64,000 bases of DNA from Olleya sediminilitoris. GTDB taxonomy: Bacteria; Bacteroidota; Bacteroidia; Flavobacteriales; Flavobacteriaceae. The notes beneath the pieces were generated by a model, which was given only the letters and a program-made list of their open reading frames with translations, made no database searches and was not told where the DNA came from. Position numbers and translations under genes: made by a program. This document shows, in pieces, positions 1-8,991 of the stretch (positions are counted from its first letter, which is position 1; the number at the start of each line of letters is the position of its first letter). Location: assembly GCF_016785945.1 (NCBI RefSeq), contig NZ_JAEMEF010000012.1, positions 1 to 64,000 on the forward strand, given 5' to 3'.

Positions 1-2291
1 ATTGTGATGGAGATGGTGTTACAGATGCAGATGAGATAAACGGACCTGATGGAGACCCAACGACAGCAGACGGAACGGATCCAAACGATCCATGTGATTA
101 TGATGTTTCAAGTGTAACTGTAGCAGTTACAAGTACAGTAGATTGTGATGGTGACGGAGTTATAGACGCAGATGAAATCGCAAACGGAACAGATCCAAAC
201 GATGCTTGTGATTATAACGTAGCAGACATCACTGTAGCAGTTACAAGTACAGTAGATTGTGATGGCGACGGAGTTACAGACGCAGATGAGATTTCAAGTG
301 GAACAGATCCAACGGATCCATGTGATTATAACGTAGCAGATATCACAGTAGCAGTCACCAGCACAGTAGATTGTGATGGCGATGGCGTTACAGATGCAGA
401 TGAGATTTCAAGTGGAACAGATCCAACGGATGCCTGTGATTATAATGTAGGCGACATTACAGTACCAGTCACCAGCACAGTAGATTGTGATGGAGATGGT
501 GTTACAGATGTAGATGAGATAAACGGACCAGATGGAGACCCAACGACAGCAGACGGAACGGATCCAAACGATCCATGTGATTATGATGTTTCAAGTGTAA
601 CTGTAGCAGTTACAAGTACAGTAGATTGTGATGGTGACGGAGTTACAGACGCAGATGAAATCGCAAACGGAACAGATCCAACAGATCCGTGCGACTTTAA
701 CATTGCAGATGTAACAGGTAGTCAAGATGGTATTTGGTTAGACGCTGATTGTGATGGTGATGGTGTAACTAATGGAGATGAAATTTTAAGTGGTACAGAC
801 CCTAATGATGCTTGTGATTATTTGATTTCAATACAAGATGTTAATAATGTAAGTACTATGTGGTTGCTTATGGATTGTGATGGTGATGGTGTAACTAATG
901 GAGAAGAGATTTTAGACGGTACAAATCCTCAAGATTCATGTGAATATTTAGTCACTAGTCAAGATTTAAGCATTGTGACATCTTTATGGAATAATTCAGA
1001 TTGTGATGGTGATGGTGTTATAAATGGTACAGAAATAATTGATGGAACTAATCCACTAGATCCATGTGATTTTGAACCAACAAGTCAAATAGGTTCAACT
1101 TCAGGAGATTGGTTGGTTGCAGACTGTGATGGTGATGGTGTAACTAACGAAGATGAATTGTTTGATGGTACTGATATAAACGATCCATGTGATTTTATTT
1201 TAGATAACCAAACAGTTATGACATCTACAACTTGGAATATGCTTGATTGTGATGGTGATGGAGTTATAAACAATCAAGAAATATTAGACGGAACAGATCC
1301 ATTGGATCCCTGTGATTTTGATCCAGATAGTCAAAATATTGCCATAATTACAATGAATTTTGATGATTTAGATTGTGATGGAGATGGGGTTATAAATGGA
1401 GATGAAATAGATAATGGAACTAATCCTAATGATGCTTGTGATTTTGTATTAGAAAACCAAACAGAAACACCATCTACAGAATGGGATAATCTAGACTGTG
1501 ATGGCGACGGAGTGATTAATTTAGATGAAGTTATAGATGGGACAAACCCATTAGATCCATGTAGTTTAATTGTATCCAGTCAAATAGTGACAACAAGTTC
1601 AATATTTAATGATTCCGATTGTGATGGAGATGGTGTTACAAATGGAGATGAGATTTTAGACGGTACTAATCCGTTTGATATCTGCGATTTTAATGTTAGC
1701 AGTCAAACTTCAGATTACACAGAAGAATGGGAAGATATTGATTGTGATGGAGATGGAGTAAATAACGGTCAAGAAATTGAAGATGGTACAGATCCAGCAA
1801 ATGCATGTGATTATGATTATAATAGTCAAGATATTTCTATTGTCACAGATAATTGGTTAAATGCAGATTGTGATTGTGATGGCGAAGGTGATGGGTTTGT
1901 AAACGGAGATGAATTAGAAGATAGTAATGATAATGGAATACCAGATTATGCAGAGTGTAATAATGGAGAACCTTCAAATCCAAATGGTATTAATGTTTTT
2001 GATATTATGACACCAAATGGAGATGGACTTAACGATGTGTTTGTAATTAGTGGTATAGAACAATTTCCAACAAATACATTAAAGATTTATAACCGTTGGG
2101 GAGTTAAGGTATATGATGTAGACGGTTATGGATCTGAAGGAAGATTATTTAGAGGAACTTCTGAAGGACGAGTTACTGTTAAAAAAGACGAAAAACTTCC
2201 TGTAGGAACATATTATTACGTGTTGATCTATGTAAATAATTCAGGAGAGTCTATAGAGAAAGCTGGACCATTATACATTAACAGAAAATAA
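1..2291 (+). CDS. Calcium-binding repeat adhesin with T9SS gliding-motility-type C-terminal domain (5' truncated)
   Basis: The reading frame is open from base 3 to the stop at 2289-2291 without interruption, so this is the 3' end of a gene that begins before the window; the Met codon at 822 is internal. It consists of tandem 38-47 residue units with the pattern DCDGDGVxNxxEIxxGTDPxD followed by PCDF/Y. The acidic DxDxDGxxxxxE loop resembles thrombospondin type 3/EF-hand calcium sites, and each unit carries two Cys. The last ~100 residues (TPNGDGLNDVF, YNRWG, PVGTYYYVL) match the gliding-motility-associated C-terminal domain used for type B T9SS sorting. The protein is therefore inferred to be exported and surface-attached, probably as an adhesin or filament. 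The porP/sprF and ompA-like genes that follow are its usual secretion partners. The adhesive role is inferred from family context. Confidence 0.9.
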   Translation, partial: CDGDGVTDADEINGPDGDPTTADGTDPNDPCDYDVSSVTVAVTSTVDCDGDGVIDADEIANGTDPNDACDYNVADITVAVTSTVDCDGDGVTDADEISSGTDPTDPCDYNVADITVAVTSTVDCDGDGVTDADEISSGTDPTDACDYNVGDITVPVTSTVDCDGDGVTDVDEINGPDGDPTTADGTDPNDPCDYDVSSVTVAVTSTVDCDGDGVTDADEIANGTDPTDPCDFNIADVTGSQDGIWLDADCDGDGVTNGDEILSGTDPNDACDYLISIQDVNNVSTMWLLMDCDGDGVTNGEEILDGTNPQDSCEYLVTSQDLSIVTSLWNNSDCDGDGVINGTEIIDGTNPLDPCDFEPTSQIGSTSGDWLVADCDGDGVTNEDELFDGTDINDPCDFILDNQTVMTSTTWNMLDCDGDGVINNQEILDGTDPLDPCDFDPDSQNIAIITMNFDDLDCDGDGVINGDEIDNGTNPNDACDFVLENQTETPSTEWDNLDCDGDGVINLDEVIDGTNPLDPCSLIVSSQIVTTSSIFNDSDCDGDGVTNGDEILDGTNPFDICDFNVSSQTSDYTEEWEDIDCDGDGVNNGQEIEDGTDPANACDYDYNSQDISIVTDNWLNADCDCDGEGDGFVNGDELEDSNDNGIPDYAECNNGEPSNPNGINVFDIMTPNGDGLNDVFVISGIEQFPTNTLKIYNRWGVKVYDVDGYGSEGRLFRGTSEGRVTVKKDEKLPVGTYYYVLIYVNNSGESIEKAGPLYINRK
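3..740 (+). repeat. Near-identical in-frame tandem repeats in the adhesin gene
   Basis: The Cys-Asp-Gly-Asp-Gly core recurs with its Cys codon at 3, 144, 258, 372, 486, 627, 750 and 876. Spacings are 141, 114, 114, 114, 141, 123 and 126 bp, always multiples of three. The stretch 1-160 is repeated almost base for base at 484-645, a 483-bp superperiod. The 141-bp units carry an extra nine-residue GPDGDPTTA-type insert. After about 710 the repeats keep the protein motif but diverge strongly at the DNA level. Confidence 0.9.
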
Positions 2292-2301
2292 ATTATCTAA
2301 T

Positions 2302-2327
2302 ATCAGTAACCCTTTAGAGTTACTGAT
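2302..2327 (+). promoter_or_regulatory. Intercistronic RNA hairpin between adhesin and porP/sprF-like gene
   Basis: A perfect 9-bp stem (ATCAGTAAC at 2302-2310, GTTACTGAT at 2319-2327) encloses an 8-nt loop in the 52-nt gap between the adhesin stop and the next start. No T-run follows, so it does not look like a simple terminator. A processing or stabilising hairpin, or partial attenuation that lowers expression of the downstream pair, is inferred. Confidence 0.5.
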
Positions 2328-2343
2328 TAAAATTCATACACAA

Positions 2344-3288
2344 ATGAAAAACTATTTCATAATTATTTTAGGCTTACTAGGATTAGGATTTTATTCTAAC
2401 CAAAGTTATGGTCAACAAGATGCTCAATACACGCAATACATGTATAACACTTTAAGTGTAAACCCTGCATATGCAGGATCAAGAGATGTATTAAGTTTTA
2501 TTGGTTTGTACAGAACACAATGGGTTGGATTAGATGGTGCACCAGATACGTTTACAGCCTCATTGCATTCGCCAGTAGGTGAAAAGGTAGGATTAGGACT
2601 TAATATAACACAAGACGAGATTTTTATAACTAGCGAGACTTATATCGATTTATCATTTAGTTATACCTTAAATTTAGGAGATGATTCTAAATTAGCTCTA
2701 GGAGTAAAAGGTGGAGGTCACTTTTTAAATATTGATACAAATAAACTAAACACAGGAGCTTTCAATCCTGGTGATTCAGAGTCAGAGATAAATATAGATA
2801 ATAAGTTTTCGCCACAATTTGGTTTAGGCGTTTACTATTATACAGACAAGTTTTATTTAGGCTTGAGTGCACCAAATATATTAGAGACAGAACATTTTGA
2901 TGAGAATGCAGCAAATAACAATTCTTTTGCTACAGCTACAGAGCGAGTTAATTTTTACATTATGGCAGGACGCACTTATGATTTAAATTCAGACTTAAAG
3001 TTTAAGCCATCAACATTAGTTAAGTTTGTAGATGGAGCACCATTACAAGTGGATTTGTCAGCTAATTTTTTAATAAAAGAGAAGTTAACATTAGGTGCTG
3101 CCTACCGTTGGAGTGCAGCATTAAGTGCTATGGCAGGATTTCAGGTTTCTGATCAGATAATGTTGGGAGTTGCTTATGATCGTGAGACAACAGAATTAAA
3201 ACAGTATAATGATGGTTCTTATGAGGTGTTTTTAAGATTCGAATTATTTAAAAGAAATAACCGTATGATCTCTCCAAGATTCTTCTAA
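2344..3288 (+). CDS. PorP/SprF family type IX secretion outer-membrane protein
   Basis: A 314-residue outer-membrane beta-barrel with an N-terminal signal peptide (about residues 1-23, ending SYGQ). Directly after the cleavage site comes the family hallmark DAQYTQYMYN...NPAYAGS, followed by alternating amphipathic strands and a C-terminal FELF-type strand. Members named PorP or SprF work with the T9SS and help export or anchor particular large substrates; in Flavobacterium johnsoniae SprF is needed for SprB on the surface. Position immediately after the repeat adhesin suggests that it serves that adhesin. The gene is probably cotranscribed with its neighbours (52 nt and 18 nt gaps). It is one of many paralogues usual in this group, so no specific symbol is given. 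Confidence 0.9.
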   Translation: MKNYFIIILGLLGLGFYSNQSYGQQDAQYTQYMYNTLSVNPAYAGSRDVLSFIGLYRTQWVGLDGAPDTFTASLHSPVGEKVGLGLNITQDEIFITSETYIDLSFSYTLNLGDDSKLALGVKGGGHFLNIDTNKLNTGAFNPGDSESEINIDNKFSPQFGLGVYYYTDKFYLGLSAPNILETEHFDENAANNNSFATATERVNFYIMAGRTYDLNSDLKFKPSTLVKFVDGAPLQVDLSANFLIKEKLTLGAAYRWSAALSAMAGFQVSDQIMLGVAYDRETTELKQYNDGSYEVFLRFELFKRNNRMISPRFF

Positions 3289-3306
3289 TTCAAAAAAATA
3301 ATTAAC

Positions 3307-5256
3307 ATGAAAAAAATAATTACAATAGGTATTAGCTTATTTTTTCTTTCAATAAATGTTTTATTAGCCCAAGAGAAAAAGGCAGAAAAAGAAGGTAATA
3401 AAGAATTTGAAAATCTTGCATTTATAGAAGCTAGAGACTCTTATTTAAAAGCAGCTAATAATGGTTACAAATCCGATGAGTTATTAAAAAAATTAGGAGA
3501 TTCTTATTATTTTAATGCCGACTATAAAAATGCTTCAAAGTGGTATGGTCAGTTATTTTACTCAGCAGATAGCATTCAGCCGGAATACATGTATCGCTAT
3601 GCATTATCGTTAAAGAGTGATAAGCGTTATTTAGCTTCAGATGAAGTAATGGAAATGTTTTATGCAAGTAAAGGAGAAGACTATCGAGCTAATTTGTTTA
3701 TAAACGAAAGAAATTATTTAGAGGAAATAGAGATGCAATCTGGTAGGTTTGAGATAATTAATGTGCCATTTAACTCTGCATTGTCAGACTTTGCACCTTC
3801 TTATTACCAAGGAAGTTTAATTTACTCATCAAACAGAGAAGAACGCGGAGCAACAAAACGTGTTCACGATTGGAATGAACAACCATTTTTGGAGCTTTAT
3901 AAACTAAATAGTACAGAGGTTTTAAAGCCCACTAGTTCAAAGTTTAGTAGTAAAATTAATTCAATTTATCACGAGTCTACCGCTATCTTCACAAAAGATG
4001 CATTAACCATGTATTTTACTAGAAATAATTATACAAATGAAGATTATAAGCAGGATGATCAAGGCACAAACCGATTAAAGTTATACAGAGCAACACGAAT
4101 AGACAGAGGTAGCACAGAATGGGATGTAGTTGAGTTACCGTTTAATAGTGATCAATACTCAGTAGCACATCCAGCACTTAGCCCTGATGAGAAGACCTTG
4201 TATTTTGCAAGTGACATGCCAGGAACAAAAGGATTGTCAGATTTATACAAAGTAGCTATAAAAGACAGTGTATTTGGACCAATAGAAAGTTTAGGTGATA
4301 TTATAAATACAGAAGGAAGAGAAACTTTCCCTTTTGTAAGTGAGGATAATAAATTATACTTCTCTTCAGATGGACATGTAGGACTAGGCGGATTAGATGT
4401 TTTTGTATCAGAATTTAATGAAGATGAAACATTAGGAGACGTATTTAATTTAGGACGTCCAATAAATGGAACCGAAGATGATTTTACATTTATAATGGAC
4501 AGTAAAACAGGTTTAGGTTATTTTGCTTCAAATAGAGAAGGTGGAGTTGGAGATGATGATATCTATAGTTTTAAGATGTACAAACCATTAATAAGTCGTT
4601 GTCAACAAGCCATAACAGGCGTAGTGTTAGAAAAAAACAATGAGCTACCAATAGCAGAAGCAACTGTATATTTATTAGATGAAGAAAATAAAGTTATTGA
4701 AGAAAAATTATCAGGACCAGATGGTAGTTTTGAGTTTGATTTGGATTGTAGTCAAATTTATTCAATACGATCAACTAAAGCAAGTTATTTACCTGCAGAG
4801 AAGGTATTTAATACTCCAAGTAGAACAGGTAAAGTAGAGAGAACATTACAAATGCGTCCATCCGAAGATATACCAGCTCCATTAGGAACAGATATTGCTC
4901 CTTTATTAGGAATAAATATTATTTACTTTGATTTAGATAAGTCATTTATCCGAAAAGATGCAGAGGTTGAGTTAAGAAAAGTAATAGACTTTATGAATGT
5001 GTATTCAAAAGTTAACATAGATGTACGTTCACATACAGATAGTCGTAATACTAGTGCTTACAATATAGATTTGTCAAACAGACGTGCAAAAGCAACAATA
5101 GACTATTTAGTAAATGTAGGAGGTATTAATAGGTCAAGATTAACAGGTGAAGGCTATGGAGAAACACAATTACGAAACAGATGTAGTGATGGTGTAAAGT
5201 GTAGTGAGTCAGAACACCAATTAAACAGACGTAGTGAATTTATAATAGTCAAATAA
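3307..5256 (+). CDS. OmpA-family protein with TPR, PD40 propeller and peptidoglycan-binding domain (PorE-like)
   Basis: 649 residues. Visible in order: signal peptide (1-21), TPR-like helices (about 25-130), WD40-like PD40 beta-propeller repeats (about 160-430, for example SPDEKTLYFASD), a carboxypeptidase-regulatory-like beta-sandwich (about 435-510), and a C-terminal OmpA domain (about 530-649) with IIYFDLDKS and VRSHTDSR...SNRRAKA, which binds peptidoglycan. The architecture matches PorE-type proteins that link T9SS outer-membrane components to the cell wall. It is the third gene of the cassette, 18 nt after the PorP/SprF gene, and is closed by a strong terminator. Anchoring the secretion machinery or its cargo to peptidoglycan is inferred. 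Confidence 0.88.
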   Translation: MKKIITIGISLFFLSINVLLAQEKKAEKEGNKEFENLAFIEARDSYLKAANNGYKSDELLKKLGDSYYFNADYKNASKWYGQLFYSADSIQPEYMYRYALSLKSDKRYLASDEVMEMFYASKGEDYRANLFINERNYLEEIEMQSGRFEIINVPFNSALSDFAPSYYQGSLIYSSNREERGATKRVHDWNEQPFLELYKLNSTEVLKPTSSKFSSKINSIYHESTAIFTKDALTMYFTRNNYTNEDYKQDDQGTNRLKLYRATRIDRGSTEWDVVELPFNSDQYSVAHPALSPDEKTLYFASDMPGTKGLSDLYKVAIKDSVFGPIESLGDIINTEGRETFPFVSEDNKLYFSSDGHVGLGGLDVFVSEFNEDETLGDVFNLGRPINGTEDDFTFIMDSKTGLGYFASNREGGVGDDDIYSFKMYKPLISRCQQAITGVVLEKNNELPIAEATVYLLDEENKVIEEKLSGPDGSFEFDLDCSQIYSIRSTKASYLPAEKVFNTPSRTGKVERTLQMRPSEDIPAPLGTDIAPLLGINIIYFDLDKSFIRKDAEVELRKVIDFMNVYSKVNIDVRSHTDSRNTSAYNIDLSNRRAKATIDYLVNVGGINRSRLTGEGYGETQLRNRCSDGVKCSESEHQLNRRSEFIIVK

Positions 5257-5272
5257 TTATGAAGTTTTAAAT

Positions 5273-5306
5273 AAAAAAAGCCTTCCAAATTTGGAAGGCT
5301 TTTTTT
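5273..5306. terminator. Bidirectional intrinsic terminator between convergent genes
   Basis: A ten-base arm (GCCTTCCAAA, 5280-5289) is followed at once by its exact complement (5290-5299), with A7 before and T7 after. It can terminate both the ompA-like gene (+) and the convergent TPR gene (-). Confidence 0.92.
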
Positions 5307-5323
5307 ATACTTTAAGCTAATGT

Positions 5324-6022
5324 TTAATTTTTAGTTTCGTTAGATTCTACAGGTTGCGACAATGCATTTTTAGCTATTAAAGCCATGTTAAATTGAGGTT
5401 CTATAGCTAACGCTTTATCTAAAATTAAAACTGCAGCAGCTTTATTAGTTTCTTTGTTTTCGTTAAATTTAATTAAAGCTTCTACATAATATAAAGCTGC
5501 TTTTAAAGGTACTTTGTAAGGTTGTTGTGTTTCATAAAAAGTTTTTCCTTGATTATCATTAACTGTTTTTAATCCTAAATCAACATATTTTTTTGCTTCT
5601 GTAAGATTTATTAGATTTAAGTTTATTTCAGCTATTTCGTAAGCCACTTGAGCATTTTGGTATTTATCATGAAGTGCAACATAAAATGGAAGCGCAGCTT
5701 TTAGGTTACCAATAGTTTTTAATGCAACAGCTTTTACCTCTAAGGCAATATCAGAGTCGTTAGTTTTTTGTTCTATACCAATAGTATTAAGTGCTTGTGT
5801 AAACTTTCCATCATTAAGATAAATATAAGCTAAGGTATCTTTTCTTGCTTCAGATGGCTTTAAAACATTTAAATGTGTCAATGCATTAATAATCCCTTGA
5901 ACGTCACCTTGCGCTTTCATTTGTTTATAATAGGCTTCGTAGTGAGAAGACAAAGCATCGTTATTTTGTGCTATTGCATTAAAGCTAATACTTAAAACAA
6001 GTATGTAAAATATGTTTTTCAT
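5324..6022 (-). CDS. Secreted tetratricopeptide-repeat protein
   Basis: 232 residues with an N-terminal signal peptide (MKNIFYILVLSISFNAIAQ). The rest is all-helical with TPR-like A/L/Y spacing, for example AYIYLNDGKFTQALNTIG and ALEIEPQFNMAL-type helices near the C terminus. TPR proteins are protein-interaction scaffolds; the partner is unknown and a periplasmic location is inferred. A TAatTTTG -7 element on the minus strand at 6043-6050 lies 20 nt before the start codon, suggesting its own promoter. It shares the bidirectional terminator with the convergent ompA-like gene. Confidence 0.7.
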   Translation of the reverse strand: MKNIFYILVLSISFNAIAQNNDALSSHYEAYYKQMKAQGDVQGIINALTHLNVLKPSEARKDTLAYIYLNDGKFTQALNTIGIEQKTNDSDIALEVKAVALKTIGNLKAALPFYVALHDKYQNAQVAYEIAEINLNLINLTEAKKYVDLGLKTVNDNQGKTFYETQQPYKVPLKAALYYVEALIKFNENKETNKAAAVLILDKALAIEPQFNMALIAKNALSQPVESNETKN

Positions 6023-6132
6023 TTTTATAATTTTAATTGAATCAAAATTATAAAAATATTTTGGTGTAAAATCTTAAAACATTAATAATTAATTATTTAC
6101 TGAAACAGTAGTTTTTCTAGTTTCAAAAACGT

Positions 6133-6154
6133 TTTTAAAATCATGATTTTAAAA
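6133..6154. promoter_or_regulatory. 22-bp perfect palindrome upstream of the CBS-domain gene
   Basis: TTTTAAAATCA at 6133-6143 is followed by its exact reverse complement at 6144-6154, with no spacer. It sits in the 292-bp gap between divergent genes, about 160 bp before the CBS gene start. Operator-type symmetry for a dimeric regulator is possible, but AT richness makes chance more likely than usual. The rest of the gap shows only AT-rich sequence and a weak GAAAC/GTTTC stem near 6102-6124. Confidence 0.4.
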
Positions 6155-6314
6155 TAATATTTACACATTTATTTGTGGTTTAAAGAGAGTTGTTATTTAT
6201 CAAAACATGATAATTTTAATTAAAGATAAGTATCTTGTTAATACTGATGTTATTAGTTTTTTTAGGATAACTAATTAAAAATCAGTAACTTTAAAATGGA
6301 TAAAACAAACAACT

Positions 6315-6782
6315 ATGGGAATTAAAAGTTTTGAAGGATCAAGAAAAGGACAACAACAAGTGGTAAATAATCAATCTTTAAAAGTCAGTGATTATATGAC
6401 TAAAGATTTAATTACCTTTAAAACCACGCAAAGTGTAGAAGAGGTTATTGATACTTTAATTAAACATAAAATTTCAGGTGGACCAGTTGTTAATGATAAT
6501 TATGAGTTGATAGGTATTATATCCGAAGGCGATTGTATTAAGCAAATTAGCGAAAGTAGATATTATAATATGCCATCAGATAATAATAGTGTAGAAAAAC
6601 ACATGGTTAAAAATGTTGAAACTATTGATGGTAATCTTGATGTATTTGATGCAGCCAAAAAGTTTTTAGACTCTAAACGTAGACGATTTCCAATAGTTAA
6701 AGACGGAAAATTAGTGGGGCAAATCAGTCAAAAAGATATCCTTAAAGCAGCTATGCAATTAAAAGGTCATAACTGGAAATAA
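6315..6782 (+). CDS. Tandem CBS-domain protein
   Basis: 155 residues formed almost entirely by two CBS domains (about 23-78, starting VSDYMTKDLITF, and about 90-150, starting VEKHMVKNVETI), each with the usual GxIS motif (IGIISEGD, VGQISQKD). Such free-standing CBS pairs bind adenine nucleotides (AMP, ATP, NAD or SAM) and act as energy or redox sensors for a partner. No enzymatic domain is attached. It is convergent with the next gene, with only two bases between them. The partner protein cannot be told from the context. Confidence 0.85.
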   Translation: MGIKSFEGSRKGQQQVVNNQSLKVSDYMTKDLITFKTTQSVEEVIDTLIKHKISGGPVVNDNYELIGIISEGDCIKQISESRYYNMPSDNNSVEKHMVKNVETIDGNLDVFDAAKKFLDSKRRRFPIVKDGKLVGQISQKDILKAAMQLKGHNWK

Positions 6783-6784
6783 TA

Positions 6785-7465
6785 TTAAACACGTCCATGT
6801 TTAGGTCTTAATGCATCTGGACTATCTGTAATTATAATTTTGTTTTTGTCTTTAGATGTCAACGACGCAATACTGCTATAGTTGTAACCAGCAACAGGGT
6901 TTTCAAGTTTACTCCACTTAACTAGTCCAGCAACCGTTATACGTTCACCAACCTCTACAATAGCTTCTGTATAACGCAGTGATTTATTCATACCAAAAAT
7001 GCCTTCTGTTTTAATATTGTAAGATTCTAAAAGGGATCTAAATTTAGGTGAAGGATCATTAAAAGTACCACTATTAGCTTTGTTATCTATTACTAAGTAA
7101 TCTTTATAGCTAGTAGGAAAAACAATTAGACGTTCACTTGATTGCTCGATAAAAAAATCTTGAATTTTAATCTCATTAACAACCGTTTTCCAATGTGAAT
7201 TTTTTCCATTGTTTACTTTTTTCTGGATAGTAATTTTATAAAATACACACTTACGTTTGCTTAGTGGTGCAATTAAAGGCGCATCAATATTTAAAGCTGT
7301 ACCTTCAATTTTAGCAAATTTGTTGTTTTGTAAACTTCCTATTTTGCTAAATGGCAATGCTTTTAATCGTCTTAAAATAATAGCTTTAGGATTAAAAAAG
7401 TAGATTAAAATGCCAATAGTTATGACAATACAAAGTATTACAATTATAATCATAGGTGGTTTCAT
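6785..7465 (-). CDS. Membrane-anchored GIDE-like domain protein
   Basis: 226 residues with one N-terminal membrane helix (about 5-25). The remaining part resembles the GIDE domain known from eukaryotic mitochondrial E3 ligases MUL1/MAPL: PFSKIGSLQN...AKIEGTA, then APLSKRKCVFYKITIQKK, then the ...FIEQSSERLIV strand and VGERITVAGLVKW. In bacteria the domain stands alone with no RING finger, and none is present here. Location at the inner membrane is inferred. Function is unknown, and a ubiquitin role is not implied. Confidence 0.65.
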   Translation of the reverse strand: MKPPMIIIVILCIVITIGILIYFFNPKAIILRRLKALPFSKIGSLQNNKFAKIEGTALNIDAPLIAPLSKRKCVFYKITIQKKVNNGKNSHWKTVVNEIKIQDFFIEQSSERLIVFPTSYKDYLVIDNKANSGTFNDPSPKFRSLLESYNIKTEGIFGMNKSLRYTEAIVEVGERITVAGLVKWSKLENPVAGYNYSSIASLTSKDKNKIIITDSPDALRPKHGRV

Positions 7466-7520
7466 AAAACTAAATTAATTTAAGGGTGTTAAAATATAAG
7501 TCTAACAACTTTAAAATACG

Positions 7521-8639
7521 TTACATGTTTTGCTGTCCTGTTTGTAAAGCATATAAGGCAAAAGAAGCTAACCAATGGGCTCCAGCATACTCACCAGAAT
7601 CCATTTTAGAATAACTTGCATTAAAATGAGTATTAGCCAATGTCAACATTTTTTTGTTATTTAATGTTTGCCCTATTTGGTTTAAACACCAAGCGCGACT
7701 AAAATTTAAACCATCCAAATGTGCCATTTTCCCATCTGTTTTATCAACAACTTCAACAGTACTTATATAGTTTGATGGTTGATCCCTAAAACCAGGCAAA
7801 AATTGGTCTAACCATGTAATATAGTCTGTTTTTGGTAGCACCTTAGCCATTAAAGAAGCTTCTTGTAAACAAGGTGATAAAAAGTCAAAACCACCAGGTT
7901 CCCAAGTAATAGGGCAACCCTTATCTTTTAAGTAAAATAATTTAGCCTGTTTAATTATAACTTGCTTCAATTTAGGGCTATATTTTTTAGCATAATCCAA
8001 CACAAAACTCATCCCAAAAGCAGTATTTGGATGTTCACCAACACGAATAGGGTAATTTAATTTATTAAAAAATTCAATGCATTTTTCTTCAATAAGTTGT
8101 GTTAATGGTTCTAGATTTTTGGCTAGAGTAGTACCTTCAGTAGTATTCCAATCTTTAAGACTTTCAGATAATTTAAGTAACCAAGCCCAACCGTAAGTAC
8201 GTTCAAAAGTTTTGTTGTACTGATCATCAAAATATTCAATTTCTTTTAAAATATTAGACTCGGTAATACTTGTTTTAAGTTTTTTTAAAACGTCCTCGCG
8301 ATGCTTAAACTCTGGAAACGATTTTAAAATATTTACCAAAGTCCAATGACCATGTACAGAGCTGTGCCAATCAAAGCAACCATAAAAAGCAGGATGTAAC
8401 GCTTGAGGTGTTTTTAAATAACTACCATCACCAAGTACCTGATTAAGTTTGTTAGGATACTCTTGATCCACACAATTGTATGCAAAAGTGTATAAATAAT
8501 TCGCTTTTTTTCCGTCAAGCGGAATAGGAGCCACTTGGATTGCAATGGTATCTTTTTTTACCGAAGCTTTGCCACTAGACTTGGTGTTTTTTGTACAACC
8601 CAAACTTAAGCCTATTAGTAGTAAATAAAAATATTTCAT
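7521..8639 (-). CDS. DUF2891 family lipoprotein
   Basis: 372 residues. The N terminus MKYFYLLLIGLSLGCTKN is a lipoprotein signal with its lipobox Cys at 15. The mature part matches DUF2891: ALHPAFYGCFDWHSSVHGHW, several conserved Trp/His clusters and an (alpha/alpha) toroid-like helical layout typical of sugar-active enzymes. The enzymatic reaction is not established. It lies four bases upstream of the zinc-ribbon gene stop in a minus-strand run (DUF6265, GNAT, zinc ribbon, DUF2891) that may be cotranscribed. A repeated TTCCGTCAAGCGGAA palindrome falls inside the coding region at 8510-8524. Confidence 0.75.
   Translation of the reverse strand: MKYFYLLLIGLSLGCTKNTKSSGKASVKKDTIAIQVAPIPLDGKKANYLYTFAYNCVDQEYPNKLNQVLGDGSYLKTPQALHPAFYGCFDWHSSVHGHWTLVNILKSFPEFKHREDVLKKLKTSITESNILKEIEYFDDQYNKTFERTYGWAWLLKLSESLKDWNTTEGTTLAKNLEPLTQLIEEKCIEFFNKLNYPIRVGEHPNTAFGMSFVLDYAKKYSPKLKQVIIKQAKLFYLKDKGCPITWEPGGFDFLSPCLQEASLMAKVLPKTDYITWLDQFLPGFRDQPSNYISTVEVVDKTDGKMAHLDGLNFSRAWCLNQIGQTLNNKKMLTLANTHFNASYSKMDSGEYAGAHWLASFALYALQTGQQNM
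8510..8524. repeat. TTCCGTCAAGCGGAA dispersed palindrome, copy inside DUF2891 gene
   Basis: An imperfect inverted repeat (TTCCG...CGGAA). The same 15-mer recurs at 52184-52198, and its 13-base core recurs at 53185-53197. Here it encodes part of the segment IPLDGKK near the mature N terminus. Confidence 0.6.
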
Positions 8640-8643
8640 AATA

Positions 8644-8991
8644 TTATTGTCGTTTTACAAGTGCATAAAAATCGTTATCCAAAGGTAAATATCCTTGGTC
8701 GTAAACAAAGTAATATATTGTACCAGCTTTTGTAGTGTAAATGCTTGTAAAATAATTAAAATCAAAACCTTTGGACTCTAATTTAGTCTTAGTTGTTTTG
8801 GTTTTTTGTTCAGGATTTAGACTTTCTAAAATTCGCCAATTTTTACGTAAGCGGTTATTAATATTTCTAATTAAGTTTTTTCCGTCTTTATTAACTTTAT
8901 TGTTAAAGCTGTTGCGACAACCATCACTACAAAACTTTTTATCTATTCGACCAACTATTTTGTCTCCACATTCAGGACAAGTTTTATTCAT
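8644..8991 (-). CDS. Small zinc-ribbon protein
   Basis: 115 residues. The N terminus has CPECGDK...KKFCSDGCRNSFNN with Cys at 5, 8, 21 and 25, a treble-clef or zinc-ribbon knuckle of the kind found in short nucleic-acid-associated proteins. The C-terminal part (about 60-115) is a beta-rich segment without a recognised family. Its start overlaps the end of the GNAT gene by four bases, which implies translational coupling. Role unknown; nucleic-acid or ribosome binding is a guess. Confidence 0.65.
   Translation of the reverse strand: MNKTCPECGDKIVGRIDKKFCSDGCRNSFNNKVNKDGKNLIRNINNRLRKNWRILESLNPEQKTKTTKTKLESKGFDFNYFTSIYTTKAGTIYYFVYDQGYLPLDNDFYALVKRQ

Noticed and set aside
1085..1273. Minus-strand open frame inside the adhesin gene
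   Set aside because: It is the antisense shadow of the repetitive Asp/Gly codons; no promoter, no start context, no family match.
6785..7465. Reading the GIDE-like protein as a ubiquitin ligase
   Set aside because: There is no RING finger or any Cys/His pairs for one; only the GIDE-type domain and a membrane helix are present.
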